From CAIVAT01 sp037128705 (lineage in GTDB: Bacteria; Bacteroidota; Bacteroidia; Bacteroidales; FEN-979), in NCBI GenBank assembly GCA_037128705.1, contig JBAXVX010000003.1, positions 147,273 through 211,272 of the forward strand: 64,000 nt of DNA. The letters run 5' to 3'. Both the position numbers and the translations under genes were made by a program. Positions 42,919 to 51,437 of this stretch are shown here, in pieces. The notes beneath the pieces are model-generated. The model had not been told where the DNA came from and made no database searches. It was given only the letters and a program-made list of their open reading frames with translations. Position 1 is the first letter of the stretch. Each line of letters begins with the position of its first letter.

Positions 42919-43392
42919 TTATTGTTTGTAAAGAAAGGGTACATTCTGCAAAATCTTCATCCGGATGGTTGTCAGAATGTAGTTCTCGATCTGGTAAAAC
43001 TGGGTTGCCACAATGCCGTCGGAAATCAGTTTTACCTTTCCATAATAGAGGTTGATCAGGGCATCGGTCTTCTTCTGCAGTTCGATCACCTTTTTTGTCC
43101 AGGTGTCAGCCTGCTCGCCCGTCATGGTTAAATACTGGTCGGCATACTGACTTAACAATGCAATGCGTTGTTTCCCCAGTTCTTTGCGCTGTGATTCATA
43201 TTCATCGTACAGTTTCCAGAATGCATCCTTCTGGGCCTCCGAAGGTTTGACAAAATTGGCCACCACCTGTTTTTTTTCCATTCCAAAAGCAGCCTGTAAA
43301 AGGTCTACCTCCTCCTTGTTTGATTGAGCCCAGGCAAACGAAGCCAGGAACAATGCTGCAATAAGTAAAATTGATTTTTTCATGTTCTTCAT
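42919..43392 (-). CDS. Small periplasmic protein, LTXXQ/Spy-like in composition
   Basis: A 157-residue protein with a signal peptide (about 5-22, ending FAWAQ). The mature sequence is almost wholly helical and charged (AFWKLYDEYESQRKELGKQR, TDALINLYYGKVK), with a spacing of aromatics and Gln/Arg reminiscent of Spy/CpxP chaperones, though no exact LTxxQ motif is present. Function is unknown. A second ATG three codons in (43383) could be used. It lies head-on to the preceding barrel gene across the shared terminator. Confidence 0.6.
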   Translation of the reverse strand: MKNMKKSILLIAALFLASFAWAQSNKEEVDLLQAAFGMEKKQVVANFVKPSEAQKDAFWKLYDEYESQRKELGKQRIALLSQYADQYLTMTGEQADTWTKKVIELQKKTDALINLYYGKVKLISDGIVATQFYQIENYILTTIRMKILQNVPFLYKQ

Positions 43393-43457
43393 AGTTGTTT
43401 AAGGGTTAATGACTGTAATGGTTTTGTTTATCAGAAAGGGATTTTCGTTTCCCTGTT

Positions 43458-44387
43458 TTATTTGCTGGCCTTCACATCCACAACTTCATACATATTTTTG
43501 CCATCCTGCACAATGGGCTGGTAATAGGTTTCACCGACCTGCACATAGGTCACCTCACCCAACTTCACCTCCTTACCGCCTTCAGGAAGATTTTCTACAA
43601 CGGCGCCTGCCGTAGGAGGTACCACCACATATCCCTCAGGTTTTTTCTCATAGTAGGTGCCACCGTAATAGTAGTTATTCGTGGTTTCGTTGATCACCAC
43701 AGTTTGAGATCCGGGAGGCAGTGAAACGACTGTAGCCCCCACAGGTGCCGGAACAACGGTATATCCGCTGCCGGAAGTAACATAATAGACCCCCTGATCA
43801 TAATGATATTGCTGACTCGCAACAGTTACGATGATGGCTGTGGCGGCCATGGTGGCTACAAAAAAGCCCCAGGGATGCCAAACCGGGCCCCAGACATGGG
43901 GATGGTAAGGGTGGTAGTGATAAGGATGGTAGGCATAATAGCTGTGTCCGCCGTACGCATGAGGCGGTCTGGGATAGGGCCTGGGATTGGCCACAACCAC
44001 CGTGCTTTTATTGACATTGACGTTGACATTCTTACTGTTATTGACGTTGACATTGTTCCTGCTGTTGTCAACGTTCACGTTATTCCCGCTAGCATTGGTT
44101 TTGTTTCCTGTGGAAACATTGGTTTTATTTCCTGTGGAAACATTGGTTTTATTTCCTGTGGTAACATTGGTTTTATCACCAGTGGAGACCTTGTTTTTGT
44201 CTCCGGTGGCATCCCTGTTTTGGGATTTGCCTTGATTGGCCGCCGGTTTTGAAACGGTGGAGCGATTCTTCCCACCGGTAGGCCGTTCACCCCTGCGCTG
44301 GGCCTCGAGCGATGCTGGCAAGAGGAGTGTTGCCAGGCAAATGAGGATGCCCGGAAACAGCTGACAATACATGAATCTTGTTTTCAT
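43458..44387 (-). CDS. DUF6515-like exported protein with Asn/Thr repeat region
   Basis: A 309-residue protein with a signal peptide (about 10-29, ending SLEAQ). A basic, low-complexity region (30-140) contains five tandem octapeptides of the TGNKTNVS type and then Asn-Val repeats. The conserved C-terminal part has a His/Tyr/Pro-rich stretch (YHPYHYHPYHPHVWGP), one hydrophobic segment (WGFFVATMAATAIIVTVA) and a domain with YTVVPAPVGATV and NNYYYGGTYYEK, matching DUF6515 proteins. It is likely anchored in the envelope; no activity is known. It diverges from the DUF4136 lipoprotein gene. Confidence 0.75.
   Translation of the reverse strand: MKTRFMYCQLFPGILICLATLLLPASLEAQRRGERPTGGKNRSTVSKPAANQGKSQNRDATGDKNKVSTGDKTNVTTGNKTNVSTGNKTNVSTGNKTNASGNNVNVDNSRNNVNVNNSKNVNVNVNKSTVVVANPRPYPRPPHAYGGHSYYAYHPYHYHPYHPHVWGPVWHPWGFFVATMAATAIIVTVASQQYHYDQGVYYVTSGSGYTVVPAPVGATVVSLPPGSQTVVINETTNNYYYGGTYYEKKPEGYVVVPPTAGAVVENLPEGGKEVKLGEVTYVQVGETYYQPIVQDGKNMYEVVDVKASK
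44092..44211 (-). repeat. 24-bp tandem repeat in the DUF6515-like gene
   Basis: Five consecutive 24-base units encode (T/S)GNKTNVS octapeptides with small variations. The length is a multiple of three, so gain or loss of a unit would keep the frame. Such exact repeats are prone to slippage. Confidence 0.8.
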
Positions 44388-44452
44388 TGGCTATTCGTTT
44401 AATGGTGAATGGAAAATGGAGCTGTTAAATTAAGAAAATTATGATTATCATC

Positions 44453-44483
44453 TTCGTATAAAATTATAGATTGTTTATCTTTG
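44453..44483 (+). promoter_or_regulatory. Promoter of the DUF4136 lipoprotein gene, TTCG-N19-TATCTTTG
   Basis: TATCTTTG at 44476-44483 with TTCG (one mismatch from TTTG) 19 bases upstream. Transcription would start near 44489, leaving about 15 bases of leader. This rules out the longer open frame from 44471 and fixes the start at 44504. Confidence 0.65.
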
Positions 44484-44503
44484 CACCAAGAAAAACTAAA
44501 TCT

Positions 44504-45133
44504 ATGAAAACGAAACTTATTCTATTGCTAATGGGTACGGGGTTGATCCTTGCTTCCTGTACCAAGTATCCCCCCTCATCTGACAGATTGGTTGAAGATT
44601 TGGCGATCTATACCAAATATGATCAATCGGTTAATTTTACCACCTTCAAAACCTTTTACATGAGTGACTCACTGGTCTACGTTTCTGACGAAGACAGTGG
44701 ATGGTACTACAATTCCCAGGTGAAGTCACTGACTGCCCGTATTGCTGAGAATATGACCAGCCGGGGATATCTGAGAACCTGGAATGCCAAAACCACAGAT
44801 CTCTATCTTGGCGTCTCCTTTATTAAAAATGTCAATGTCACGGTCTATTATCCTGGCTGGTACTGGGGATACCCGGGTTATTATCCACCCAATTACTGGG
44901 GCGGCGGCGGCTATTACTACCCCTATTACCCTGCCTACATTACCTCTTATTCTACCGGAACGATCCTGATCGATATGATGGATGTGCAGCATCCTACAGT
45001 TGATAAAAGGATCCCTGTCAGGTGGAATTCCTACGTACGCGGATTACTTACCGGTGATCACACAACTGAGCAGATACAGCAAAGCATCGATCAGGCTTTC
45101 GCTCAAACGAAAGGTTTTCCGCCAAAGCATTAA
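44504..45133 (+). CDS. DUF4136 domain-containing lipoprotein
   Basis: A 209-residue lipoprotein with lipobox LASC (C19). The DUF4136 fold is recognisable from YTKYDQSVNFTTFKTFYM near residue 45, followed by IAENMTSRGYLR and DLYLGVSFIKN. A Gly/Tyr/Trp/Pro-rich loop sits at about 125-150, and TILIDMMDVQ with RWNSYVRGLL forms the C-terminal strands. Function is unknown; such proteins sit in the periplasm or outer membrane. The downstream barrel gene begins 18 bases later and is probably co-transcribed. Confidence 0.85.
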   Translation: MKTKLILLLMGTGLILASCTKYPPSSDRLVEDLAIYTKYDQSVNFTTFKTFYMSDSLVYVSDEDSGWYYNSQVKSLTARIAENMTSRGYLRTWNAKTTDLYLGVSFIKNVNVTVYYPGWYWGYPGYYPPNYWGGGGYYYPYYPAYITSYSTGTILIDMMDVQHPTVDKRIPVRWNSYVRGLLTGDHTTEQIQQSIDQAFAQTKGFPPKH

Positions 45134-45151
45134 TCTTAAAAATTCAGTGAT

Positions 45152-45802
45152 ATGAAAAAAATACTACTCATTATCAGCATATTGATCCTTTCTGCTGTTT
45201 CGATGCAAGCTCAGAATGAACCTACATCCCTGGGATTTAAGCCCTCATCCTATTACACATTCTCCTGGAATACCACCTTTACCATGGGTGATTTTAACAA
45301 ATGGGTCGGCAATGCCAGCCCGGCAGGCTTCGACCTGGGCGGACGGTATTTTATCCTGGGAGGCCTGGCTGCCGGTTTTAACATCTCCTGGCAGCGTGTC
45401 AGCCAGAGCTACGGCTATCAGACCTTTTACGGAGACGACGGCAGTGCCATCACCGCTACCAATTACCGGTTCACCTGGATGGTGCCATTCCAGGGAGTGA
45501 TTGCCTACCATTTTATACCAGAGAAGATGATTTCACCCTACGTTAGCCTTGGAATTGGCGGCGATTACATGGAACATCACCTGCTTGTTCAGGAGTATGA
45601 CATCTATAAAACCCGCTGGGACTTCTCCTTAACACCGGAAGTAGGAGCACTGATCAAATTTGGTACATTCTCCAGCTGGGGTGGTTTGGTTGCTTTTAAT
45701 TACAAATGGACCACCAACAAAATTGAATTCACCAACAATATTGTTTCAGAGAACCTTCAGATGCTTAACCTGAAAGTCGGTCTTGTCCTGATCGTCCGCT
45801 GA
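45152..45802 (+). CDS. Outer-membrane beta-barrel protein
   Basis: A 216-residue protein with a signal peptide (1-20, ending SMQAQ). Barrel-type strands are regular (YYTFSWNTTFTMGDF, GGRYFILGGLAAGFNISW, PYVSLGIGGDYMEHH, GGLVAFNYKWTTN) and the last strand ends VGLVLIVR. No family name can be given beyond the generic outer-membrane barrel class. It probably shares an mRNA with the DUF4136 lipoprotein, and a terminator follows 27 bases after the stop. Confidence 0.7.
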   Translation: MKKILLIISILILSAVSMQAQNEPTSLGFKPSSYYTFSWNTTFTMGDFNKWVGNASPAGFDLGGRYFILGGLAAGFNISWQRVSQSYGYQTFYGDDGSAITATNYRFTWMVPFQGVIAYHFIPEKMISPYVSLGIGGDYMEHHLLVQEYDIYKTRWDFSLTPEVGALIKFGTFSSWGGLVAFNYKWTTNKIEFTNNIVSENLQMLNLKVGLVLIVR

Positions 45803-45829
45803 TCCTGAATCTGAATTATCCATAAAAAG

Positions 45830-45866
45830 GAGGCTGTCTCGGAAGAAAGAGATGGCCTCTTTTTTA
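45830..45866 (+). terminator. Rho-independent terminator
   Basis: The stem GAGGCTGTCTC / GAGATGGCCTC (45830-45840 with 45849-45859, two G-T pairs) with an eight-base loop is followed by T7. It shares the GAGGCTGTC 5' arm with the terminator at 42867. Confidence 0.85.
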
Positions 45867-45927
45867 TTTAAAGGTTAACCAGAAATATTTATTTCCTGTT
45901 ATAAGGTTAAAAGGTGTGATTACTTCG

Positions 45928-45935
45928 TAATTTTG
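45928..45935 (+). promoter_or_regulatory. -7 box TAATTTTG before ppnP
   Basis: TAATTTTG matches the consensus 20 bases before the ppnP ATG; no clear -33 TTTG is found. It overlaps a small palindrome, ATTAC-TTC-GTAAT (45920-45932), which could be an operator. Confidence 0.4.
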
Positions 45936-45955
45936 AATGGTAAAACTGAAATCCG

Positions 45956-46237
45956 ATGTTTAAAACGAACGAATACTTTGACGGGAGGGTGAAGTCGATC
46001 GCCTTTACAACCTCCGACGGACCGGCAACCATGGGTGTAATGGCTCCCGGTGAATATGAATTTGGAACCTCCACCATCGAACACATGACGGTTATATCGG
46101 GACTGATGGTGGTACAGTTGCCTGATGACCCGGAGTGGAAAACCTATAAACCATTTGAGAAATTCATTGTTCCCAAAGATCAGAAATTCAGGTTGCGCAT
46201 TGCAGCTGATTCAGCATACCTCTGTCTTTATCTTTAA
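45956..46237 (+). CDS. ppnP: Pyrimidine/purine nucleoside phosphorylase (DUF1255)
   Basis: A 93-residue cupin-like enzyme (formerly YaiE) that phosphorolyses several nucleosides to base and ribose-1-phosphate in the cytoplasm. Family blocks are present throughout: NEYFDGRVKSIAF, TMGVMAPGEYEFGTST, EHMTVISG and the C-terminal FRLRIAADSAYLCLYL. It is full length for the family. It stands alone between two envelope genes, and the barrel gene follows after 24 bases. Confidence 0.95.
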   Translation: MFKTNEYFDGRVKSIAFTTSDGPATMGVMAPGEYEFGTSTIEHMTVISGLMVVQLPDDPEWKTYKPFEKFIVPKDQKFRLRIAADSAYLCLYL

Positions 46238-46261
46238 CCAACCTGCAATAAAATCAAACCC

Positions 46262-46849
46262 ATGAAAAAGTTTACTCTTTTGGTAGTGTCATTTGTCCTG
46301 ATTTGCATGGTAACTGCCACTGCGCAGGAAAAGCCGGGGAAACAGAAAAATGATCAGGTTAACCTCTGGAATGATTTTTACATATCCTATGGGATTGGAT
46401 CGGTCCTTTATTTTTCGAATCAGAACAGCGATTATAACAAAACTACCACCGGCACTTTCCTGATAGGTTATTCAAGGTCGATCAACCGCGTGATTGCCGT
46501 TGGATTCCAGGTAAGTTACGGGAATGTTGAGAGAACAACCCCTACAAACCTTTCCGATTCCTGGTATAAATACAATGACAATTACTGGCAGGGCATGGCA
46601 GGCGTTCGGTTCAGATACCTGAACAAACCCATGTTCTGTATGTATTCAGGCGTGGGCATCGGGGTTACGATGGATTATTATTCAGAATCCAGTCTTTCAT
46701 ATACAAAAACCGGTCAGAAATTGCTCCCTGCAGCCCAATTGACATTGCTTGGATTTCGTGTAGGACGTGCCATAAGCTTTTTCGGAGAGTTTGGCATCGG
46801 CACCAACTCCATCATCAATGCCGGGGTAAGCTACAAATTCGGAGAATAG
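46262..46849 (+). CDS. Outer-membrane beta-barrel protein
   Basis: A 195-residue protein with a signal peptide (about 4-20, ending ATAQE). The mature part consists of barrel strands (FYISYGIGSVLYF, FLIGYSRSINRVIAVGFQVSYG, FCMYSGVGIGVTMDYY) and ends VSYKFGE. It is related in general form to the barrels at 28782 and 45152. No specific role is visible. It converges on the W-GPW repeat gene with an 18-base gap. Confidence 0.7.
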   Translation: MKKFTLLVVSFVLICMVTATAQEKPGKQKNDQVNLWNDFYISYGIGSVLYFSNQNSDYNKTTTGTFLIGYSRSINRVIAVGFQVSYGNVERTTPTNLSDSWYKYNDNYWQGMAGVRFRYLNKPMFCMYSGVGIGVTMDYYSESSLSYTKTGQKLLPAAQLTLLGFRVGRAISFFGEFGIGTNSIINAGVSYKFGE

Positions 46850-46867
46850 TTCCGGCTGTCATCCTGA

Positions 46868-49237
46868 TCAGCGGCGTCCACCACGGCCGCCGCCTCCACC
46901 TCCCGACCGCATACTACCGCCTCCAAAGGATCCGGTACTTCGCTGGAAATTGCTGCTGTTGGTCTGACGTTGTTGTCCGCGGTCACGCTGCATGCTTTGC
47001 TGATCCATCTGCTGACGGTCGAAACCCTGCGAAGGACGAGTTGAAGGAGACTGCCTGGTTTCGGAAGGCCGGTTTGATGGCGTGGTTCTGTCAGATGGAT
47101 TGGCTGATGGAGCCGTACGGTCGGCATTCTGCCATTTGTTCCCACTGTTTTGCTGCCAGTTGCCATTATCCTGCCTGTAAACATTGCCCTGCCTGTCAGT
47201 ATAAACATTATTCTTTGTCCCTTTGGCCGGGGTGGCACGGTTCGTCTGTCCCGATGTCACATCCCTCGTTCCGGCTCTCTGCCCGGCATTGTCCCGCGTG
47301 GCAGGCTGCGTGGAGGGACGCGTTCCTGCAGTTCCGGGCTGCCTGTTGCCAGGCTGGTTGACAGGTCTCACACCCTGGCCGTGGTTATTGTATATGTTGT
47401 TCTGGTTGAAATTGCTCCTGTTATAATTATTGATGTTGATGCTTGTGTTATGCACATAAACAGGGCCCCTTCCATAATAGTGGTTGTAGTGCATGGCATA
47501 GGGGGGGCGGTACATGGGTGGCCCCCACCATCCTCCGTGATACATGGGGCCACCGAAACTCATGTGGAAGCACCCGTAGGATACACCAAAACCCATGCTC
47601 CATCCTGTCCAGGGATTGTAATTCATGCTGAAGCCCCAGGTAACGGGCCTTGGATAATAGTAGGGACCATACCAGCCGGGGTAGGGGAACCCGGTGCCGT
47701 AAACAATGGTCGGACCGTACACATAACATCCCATATAACCGGGGAGATAACCCATATAAACCACGGTGGGCTGAACATCATAAATGTAAACATACTTCAC
47801 ATTGTAGGCAGGATCTTCGGGAGGGATCTTCTGGATATCGGCCGGAATTTCTGTCGCCACCGCCCAGGGACCAGTCGGCGTGCTGCCGGTGAACCAGACT
47901 GCACTCTCACAAACATAATAGCTTTTGTTTGATAGGATGACCGTGGAACTGGTATTCACGGCCCTGTAAAGCAGTGTCCCCTTGATCTGTTCAAATTTAG
48001 GATCCCCGTCATACTTGACCGTGCAGGTAGCGGTTGTCCTGTCAACAGCCGCCGTTTGAGGGATCTGGGCGTCCATGACGGCGTCCTTGGCCGCATCTGT
48101 CCCGGCTACCGATGCCAGGACGATATCCTTGTCTGACCCTTCCGGAATTTTGGCAAAGTCGGCCGGCAGGTTATCCGAGGCCACAAAGGCCCAGGGCCCT
48201 GACATGGTGCTTGCCGAGTACCATCTCCCGGATATGAGGATGTAGTACATTTGCCTGTCGATGTTCATGAAGATGTTATCATCCGAATTGGTCATGTAGA
48301 GCAAATCGGTGCCGGTGATGGGCGCAAAATCGGGCTCCCCGTCCGATACCAGTAATTCTGCAGGGTGGGTGCGTACGATGATTTGCGGGATGACTGGTTT
48401 CTCCTTCGGTTTATCTTTTGAAGCATTGATTTGTGCCGTCGCCGCCGCCGTATCCCCGGCTGTCATCTCCTTCTGTAATTTTTTAATATCCCCGGGAGGT
48501 TCCTTGATCGCGGCCCAGCTGCCTTTCAATACATCCGGAGTTTTAAACCAGGATATGCCCCCATAGAGGTAATACTGTTTGTCCTTTGGATCCTGAACAA
48601 CGAAGAACGGCGTGTTGATGGCCCGTTGGATGCCGGATTTATCAGCGGCTTTGAATGAGGGATCACCTTCAAACAGGACCAGGATGGATGGTTTGGTCGC
48701 AAAGATGATCTCCGGCGGGGTGTTGTCGAAATTCGAGGTTTGCTTATTCACCAGGTTGTTTTCCCTGAGGGTGGCTGTCAGTTCATCAATCGTAGTGTTT
48801 ATCTCCCATTTGGGAATCTCCGTTTCAAGCAGACTCTTAAAACGATCGATCCTGTCTTTGGGGATGGAATCCTGGTTTGGAAAGCGTACGTTCAGGATCT
48901 TGGCATTCACGAGGGCAATTTCACGGGTTTCGCGATCGGTGCTGATCGTGGTCATCACCCACACGGCACCGAAGACCGGAGAACCCCCGGTATTGATGAT
49001 CTGGACTGCTGCCCTGGTGTAAAGTTTATTTCCAACCAGTGAATCGGGCTGAGCCTGGTAGATGATGATCCTGCCTTTGGAATAATCAACCTCCTTGGGC
49101 CAGGTGCTCACCACTTTGGAGGGTTTATCCTGTGTAGATTGTCCTGCCGGATTCTGTGAAATTCCAGGCATGAAAAAACTGATCACCAGGATGCAGAAGC
49201 CTGCAAATCTGATGATGGGTGTGACCATCCTTCTCAT
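46868..49237 (-). CDS. Exported W-x(n)-GPW repeat protein with basic Gln/Arg/Gly tail
   Basis: A 789-residue protein paralogous to 14569-16818 over its first 560 residues: the opening STWPKEVDYSKG, PPEIIFATKPSILVLFEGDPS, the ISGRWYSAS...GPWAF and AVWFTGSTPTGPW modules, the SVAGTDAA/DAQIPQTAAVDR strand and VKYVYIYDVQPTVVYMGY are all shared. Instead of an acidic tail it ends with about 210 residues rich in Q, N, R, S, T and P, finishing in an RGG-like stretch (SMRSGGGGGGRGGRR). The signal peptide is about 8-26. There is no T9SS domain. Function is unknown, and a carbohydrate-binding label for such proteins is unproven. Confidence 0.72.
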   Translation of the reverse strand: MRRMVTPIIRFAGFCILVISFFMPGISQNPAGQSTQDKPSKVVSTWPKEVDYSKGRIIIYQAQPDSLVGNKLYTRAAVQIINTGGSPVFGAVWVMTTISTDRETREIALVNAKILNVRFPNQDSIPKDRIDRFKSLLETEIPKWEINTTIDELTATLRENNLVNKQTSNFDNTPPEIIFATKPSILVLFEGDPSFKAADKSGIQRAINTPFFVVQDPKDKQYYLYGGISWFKTPDVLKGSWAAIKEPPGDIKKLQKEMTAGDTAAATAQINASKDKPKEKPVIPQIIVRTHPAELLVSDGEPDFAPITGTDLLYMTNSDDNIFMNIDRQMYYILISGRWYSASTMSGPWAFVASDNLPADFAKIPEGSDKDIVLASVAGTDAAKDAVMDAQIPQTAAVDRTTATCTVKYDGDPKFEQIKGTLLYRAVNTSSTVILSNKSYYVCESAVWFTGSTPTGPWAVATEIPADIQKIPPEDPAYNVKYVYIYDVQPTVVYMGYLPGYMGCYVYGPTIVYGTGFPYPGWYGPYYYPRPVTWGFSMNYNPWTGWSMGFGVSYGCFHMSFGGPMYHGGWWGPPMYRPPYAMHYNHYYGRGPVYVHNTSININNYNRSNFNQNNIYNNHGQGVRPVNQPGNRQPGTAGTRPSTQPATRDNAGQRAGTRDVTSGQTNRATPAKGTKNNVYTDRQGNVYRQDNGNWQQNSGNKWQNADRTAPSANPSDRTTPSNRPSETRQSPSTRPSQGFDRQQMDQQSMQRDRGQQRQTNSSNFQRSTGSFGGGSMRSGGGGGGRGGRR

Positions 49238-49299
49238 AATTATTGATGTTTACGCACCGTGGAAATGTGCATGTGTTTTTTGTGACCTGTGATGCCGTT

Positions 49300-49926
49300 T
49301 TACTGAACTTTTCCTAACCGGAAGATCAATCCGCCGGTAAAGCCAAACTGTACAAGGGTAGAGTAGACAGAAACGCCGCCGCTGCCGCCACCTGTCCCGA
49401 TAAACATCGAGAATGCAGTTCCCTGGATGGGTGCAAGAGCCTGGGCCTGAAGGCGCAATCCAACCCGCTTGCTGAAATAAATCTTGGCACCCCCTGTAAT
49501 CCCCATCGAAAAGAACCATACCGCCTGATAGTCAGTTTTTGGGTAAAACAGGCAGGTTCCCAGGTTGAGTCCAACAAAGGGGGAGATCATCGGATGAACC
49601 CTGAAATTCTTGGTGATCCCGATATGCATGTAATTGATGCTTATTGGAACAACGTCATAGTTAGTACTGTGGTTCCAGTCATAGATATTTAGTTCAGCTT
49701 TTGTGTCACTGCGGTTATAGATCAAATCCACGTCAAAGGCGCGGTTAACGCCAATGCTGACCATTCCCCCATATTGGCCGTTTCCGCGAAAATATACACT
49801 TCCACCGTCGGCATTCAGTGTTCCCGGGAATACATACCCGCCAAACGGGGTAATCTCGACAGTTTGTGCTTTCAGGATAAAAGGAATGCAAATGACTGCA
49901 GCAATAAAAAGAATATATTTTTTCAT
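49300..49926 (-). CDS. Outer-membrane beta-barrel protein
   Basis: A 208-residue protein; the start at 49926 begins the signal peptide (MKKYILFIAAVICIPF, ending LKAQ), and a promoter box 18 bases upstream excludes a longer start at 49974. Barrel strands (VEITPFGGYVFPG, GQYGGMVSIGVNRAFDVDLIYNRS, FSMGITGGAKIYFSKRVGLRLQAQ) end in GGLIFRLGKVQ. It may form an operon with the downstream W-GPW gene (62-base gap), in which case barrel and repeat protein could interact. Confidence 0.68.
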   Translation of the reverse strand: MKKYILFIAAVICIPFILKAQTVEITPFGGYVFPGTLNADGGSVYFRGNGQYGGMVSIGVNRAFDVDLIYNRSDTKAELNIYDWNHSTNYDVVPISINYMHIGITKNFRVHPMISPFVGLNLGTCLFYPKTDYQAVWFFSMGITGGAKIYFSKRVGLRLQAQALAPIQGTAFSMFIGTGGGSGGVSVYSTLVQFGFTGGLIFRLGKVQ

Positions 49927-49943
49927 GTTTTTAATATATAAAG

Positions 49944-49951
49944 CAAATATA
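49944..49951 (-). promoter_or_regulatory. -7 box TATATTTG of the barrel gene
   Basis: A perfect minus-strand TATATTTG (plus-strand CAAATATA) 18 bases upstream of the ATG at 49926; no consensus -33 element is found. It would also serve the W-GPW gene downstream. Confidence 0.5.
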
Positions 49952-50009
49952 AATATTTTGGAACCAATGACCATACCAGTCGATATTATTCCAGGTTTTA
50001 TCGAACACT

Positions 50010-51428
50010 TCAGCGTATCATGTGAATCATGATAAAGTTCGTTCCCCCGGCCTGGTGTGCCGGAATGCCACCCATCAGCAGGATCTTGTCGCCTGCTGAT
50101 GCCAGTTTTCGTGAAGTGAGATTTTTTTCGGCCAGGACGACCATCTCCTCAAAGGTATCGGCATGATCTTCAATGAGGATGGGCCTGATCCCCCACAGCA
50201 GGTTCAATCCATGGAATACTTTAGGATGGGTGGTGAAGGCAAAAACAGGGACATTCGGCCGTTCGGCCGCCACGAATTGAGCGCTTCTGCCACTGGTTGT
50301 CAGCACAACAATGCAGGCGGGTTCCACCACATCCTCCATCTGGTTGGCTGCAAGGCTGAGCGCAATGATGTCGGAACTTCCGGCAGGGGGATAGGTCTTG
50401 AACTTGATTTTTGCCTCCACATCCAGGGCAATTTTAACCATCATTTCGACGGCTTTTACCGGAAAATCACCCATGGCGGTCTCTCCCGAAAGCATGATGG
50501 CATCGGTGCCATCGATGATGGCATTGGCCACATCACTTGCTTCGGCACGCGTAGGACGCGGTTCGTGGATCATGCTCTCTAGCATCTGCGTTGCCGTGAT
50601 CACCGTCTTGCCGCTGCGGTTGCATAATTCGATGATGCGTTTCTGCAGCATCGGAACCTTATCGGGGCTCATCTCGACACCAAGGTCCCCGCGGGCAACC
50701 ATGATCCCGTTTACCTCCCTGACAATATCTTCAAGGTGATCAATGGCCTGGGGTTTCTCGATCTTGGCAATGATGGGCTTAACGTAACCTTTTTCAGAAA
50801 TCAGGTTCCGCAGGGCGATTACATCATCGGCCGATCTGACAAAACTGAGCGAGACCCAGTCGATGTCCTTCGAGAGTCCGAATTCAAGGTCGCGGATATC
50901 CTTCTCGGTCAGGGAGGGAAGCCTTAGGTTAAGGTTGGGGAAATTCACCCCTTTGTGATCGGTGAGGCAACCACCCTCAACGACCCGGCATAACACGTCA
51001 TTTCCTTTGATCTCAGAAACCTCCAGTTCAAAAAGTCCGTCGGCCAGCAGTACCTGCATCCCGGGGCGGGCCTCCTCAGCAACATAGGGATAGTCGATGG
51101 GTACGGTTGATGGTTTGGATCTGTAGTCAGCCTCAGGAACCAGGGTGATGAAATCTCCCGGGACGATCTCTATTTTTCCCCCCGGAAGTTGTCCCACCCT
51201 GATTTTCGGCCCCTGGAGGTCCTGAAGGATGGTGACAGGTTTATTCAATTCATCTGAGATCTGCCGGAGCGCGTTGATCACCTTCTCGTGATCTTCGTAT
51301 TTCCCATGGGAAAAGTTCAGGCGGGCGACATCCATGCCGGCTGAAATCAACTGCCGGATCATCTCCGGGGAGCTGCTGGCGGGGCCGATGGTGGCCACGA
51401 TTTTTGTACGGCGAAAGGTGTTTTGCAT
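50010..51428 (-). CDS. pyk: Pyruvate kinase
   Basis: Pyruvate kinase converts phosphoenolpyruvate and ADP to pyruvate and ATP in glycolysis. The 472-residue sequence begins RRTKIVATIGPASSS. It shows MDVARLNFSHG (substrate loop), IIAKIEKPQA with the catalytic lysine, IMVARGDLGVEM, the ITATQMLESMI signature and PTRAEASDVANAIIDG, then a C-terminal regulatory domain of about 115 residues. Its length is normal. It starts nine bases after the metallo-hydrolase stop, so the two are probably co-transcribed, perhaps linking RNA turnover and glycolysis as in other bacteria; that link is inference. Confidence 0.97.
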   Translation of the reverse strand: MQNTFRRTKIVATIGPASSSPEMIRQLISAGMDVARLNFSHGKYEDHEKVINALRQISDELNKPVTILQDLQGPKIRVGQLPGGKIEIVPGDFITLVPEADYRSKPSTVPIDYPYVAEEARPGMQVLLADGLFELEVSEIKGNDVLCRVVEGGCLTDHKGVNFPNLNLRLPSLTEKDIRDLEFGLSKDIDWVSLSFVRSADDVIALRNLISEKGYVKPIIAKIEKPQAIDHLEDIVREVNGIMVARGDLGVEMSPDKVPMLQKRIIELCNRSGKTVITATQMLESMIHEPRPTRAEASDVANAIIDGTDAIMLSGETAMGDFPVKAVEMMVKIALDVEAKIKFKTYPPAGSSDIIALSLAANQMEDVVEPACIVVLTTSGRSAQFVAAERPNVPVFAFTTHPKVFHGLNLLWGIRPILIEDHADTFEEMVVLAEKNLTSRKLASAGDKILLMGGIPAHQAGGTNFIMIHMIR

Positions 51429-51437
51429 ATTTTCTGA

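Noticed and set aside
47150..47932. 260-codon plus-strand open frame
   Set aside because: It lies wholly opposite the W-GPW repeat gene, whose codon pattern, signal peptide and paralogue are clear. The plus-strand translation is low-complexity and has no start context or homology.
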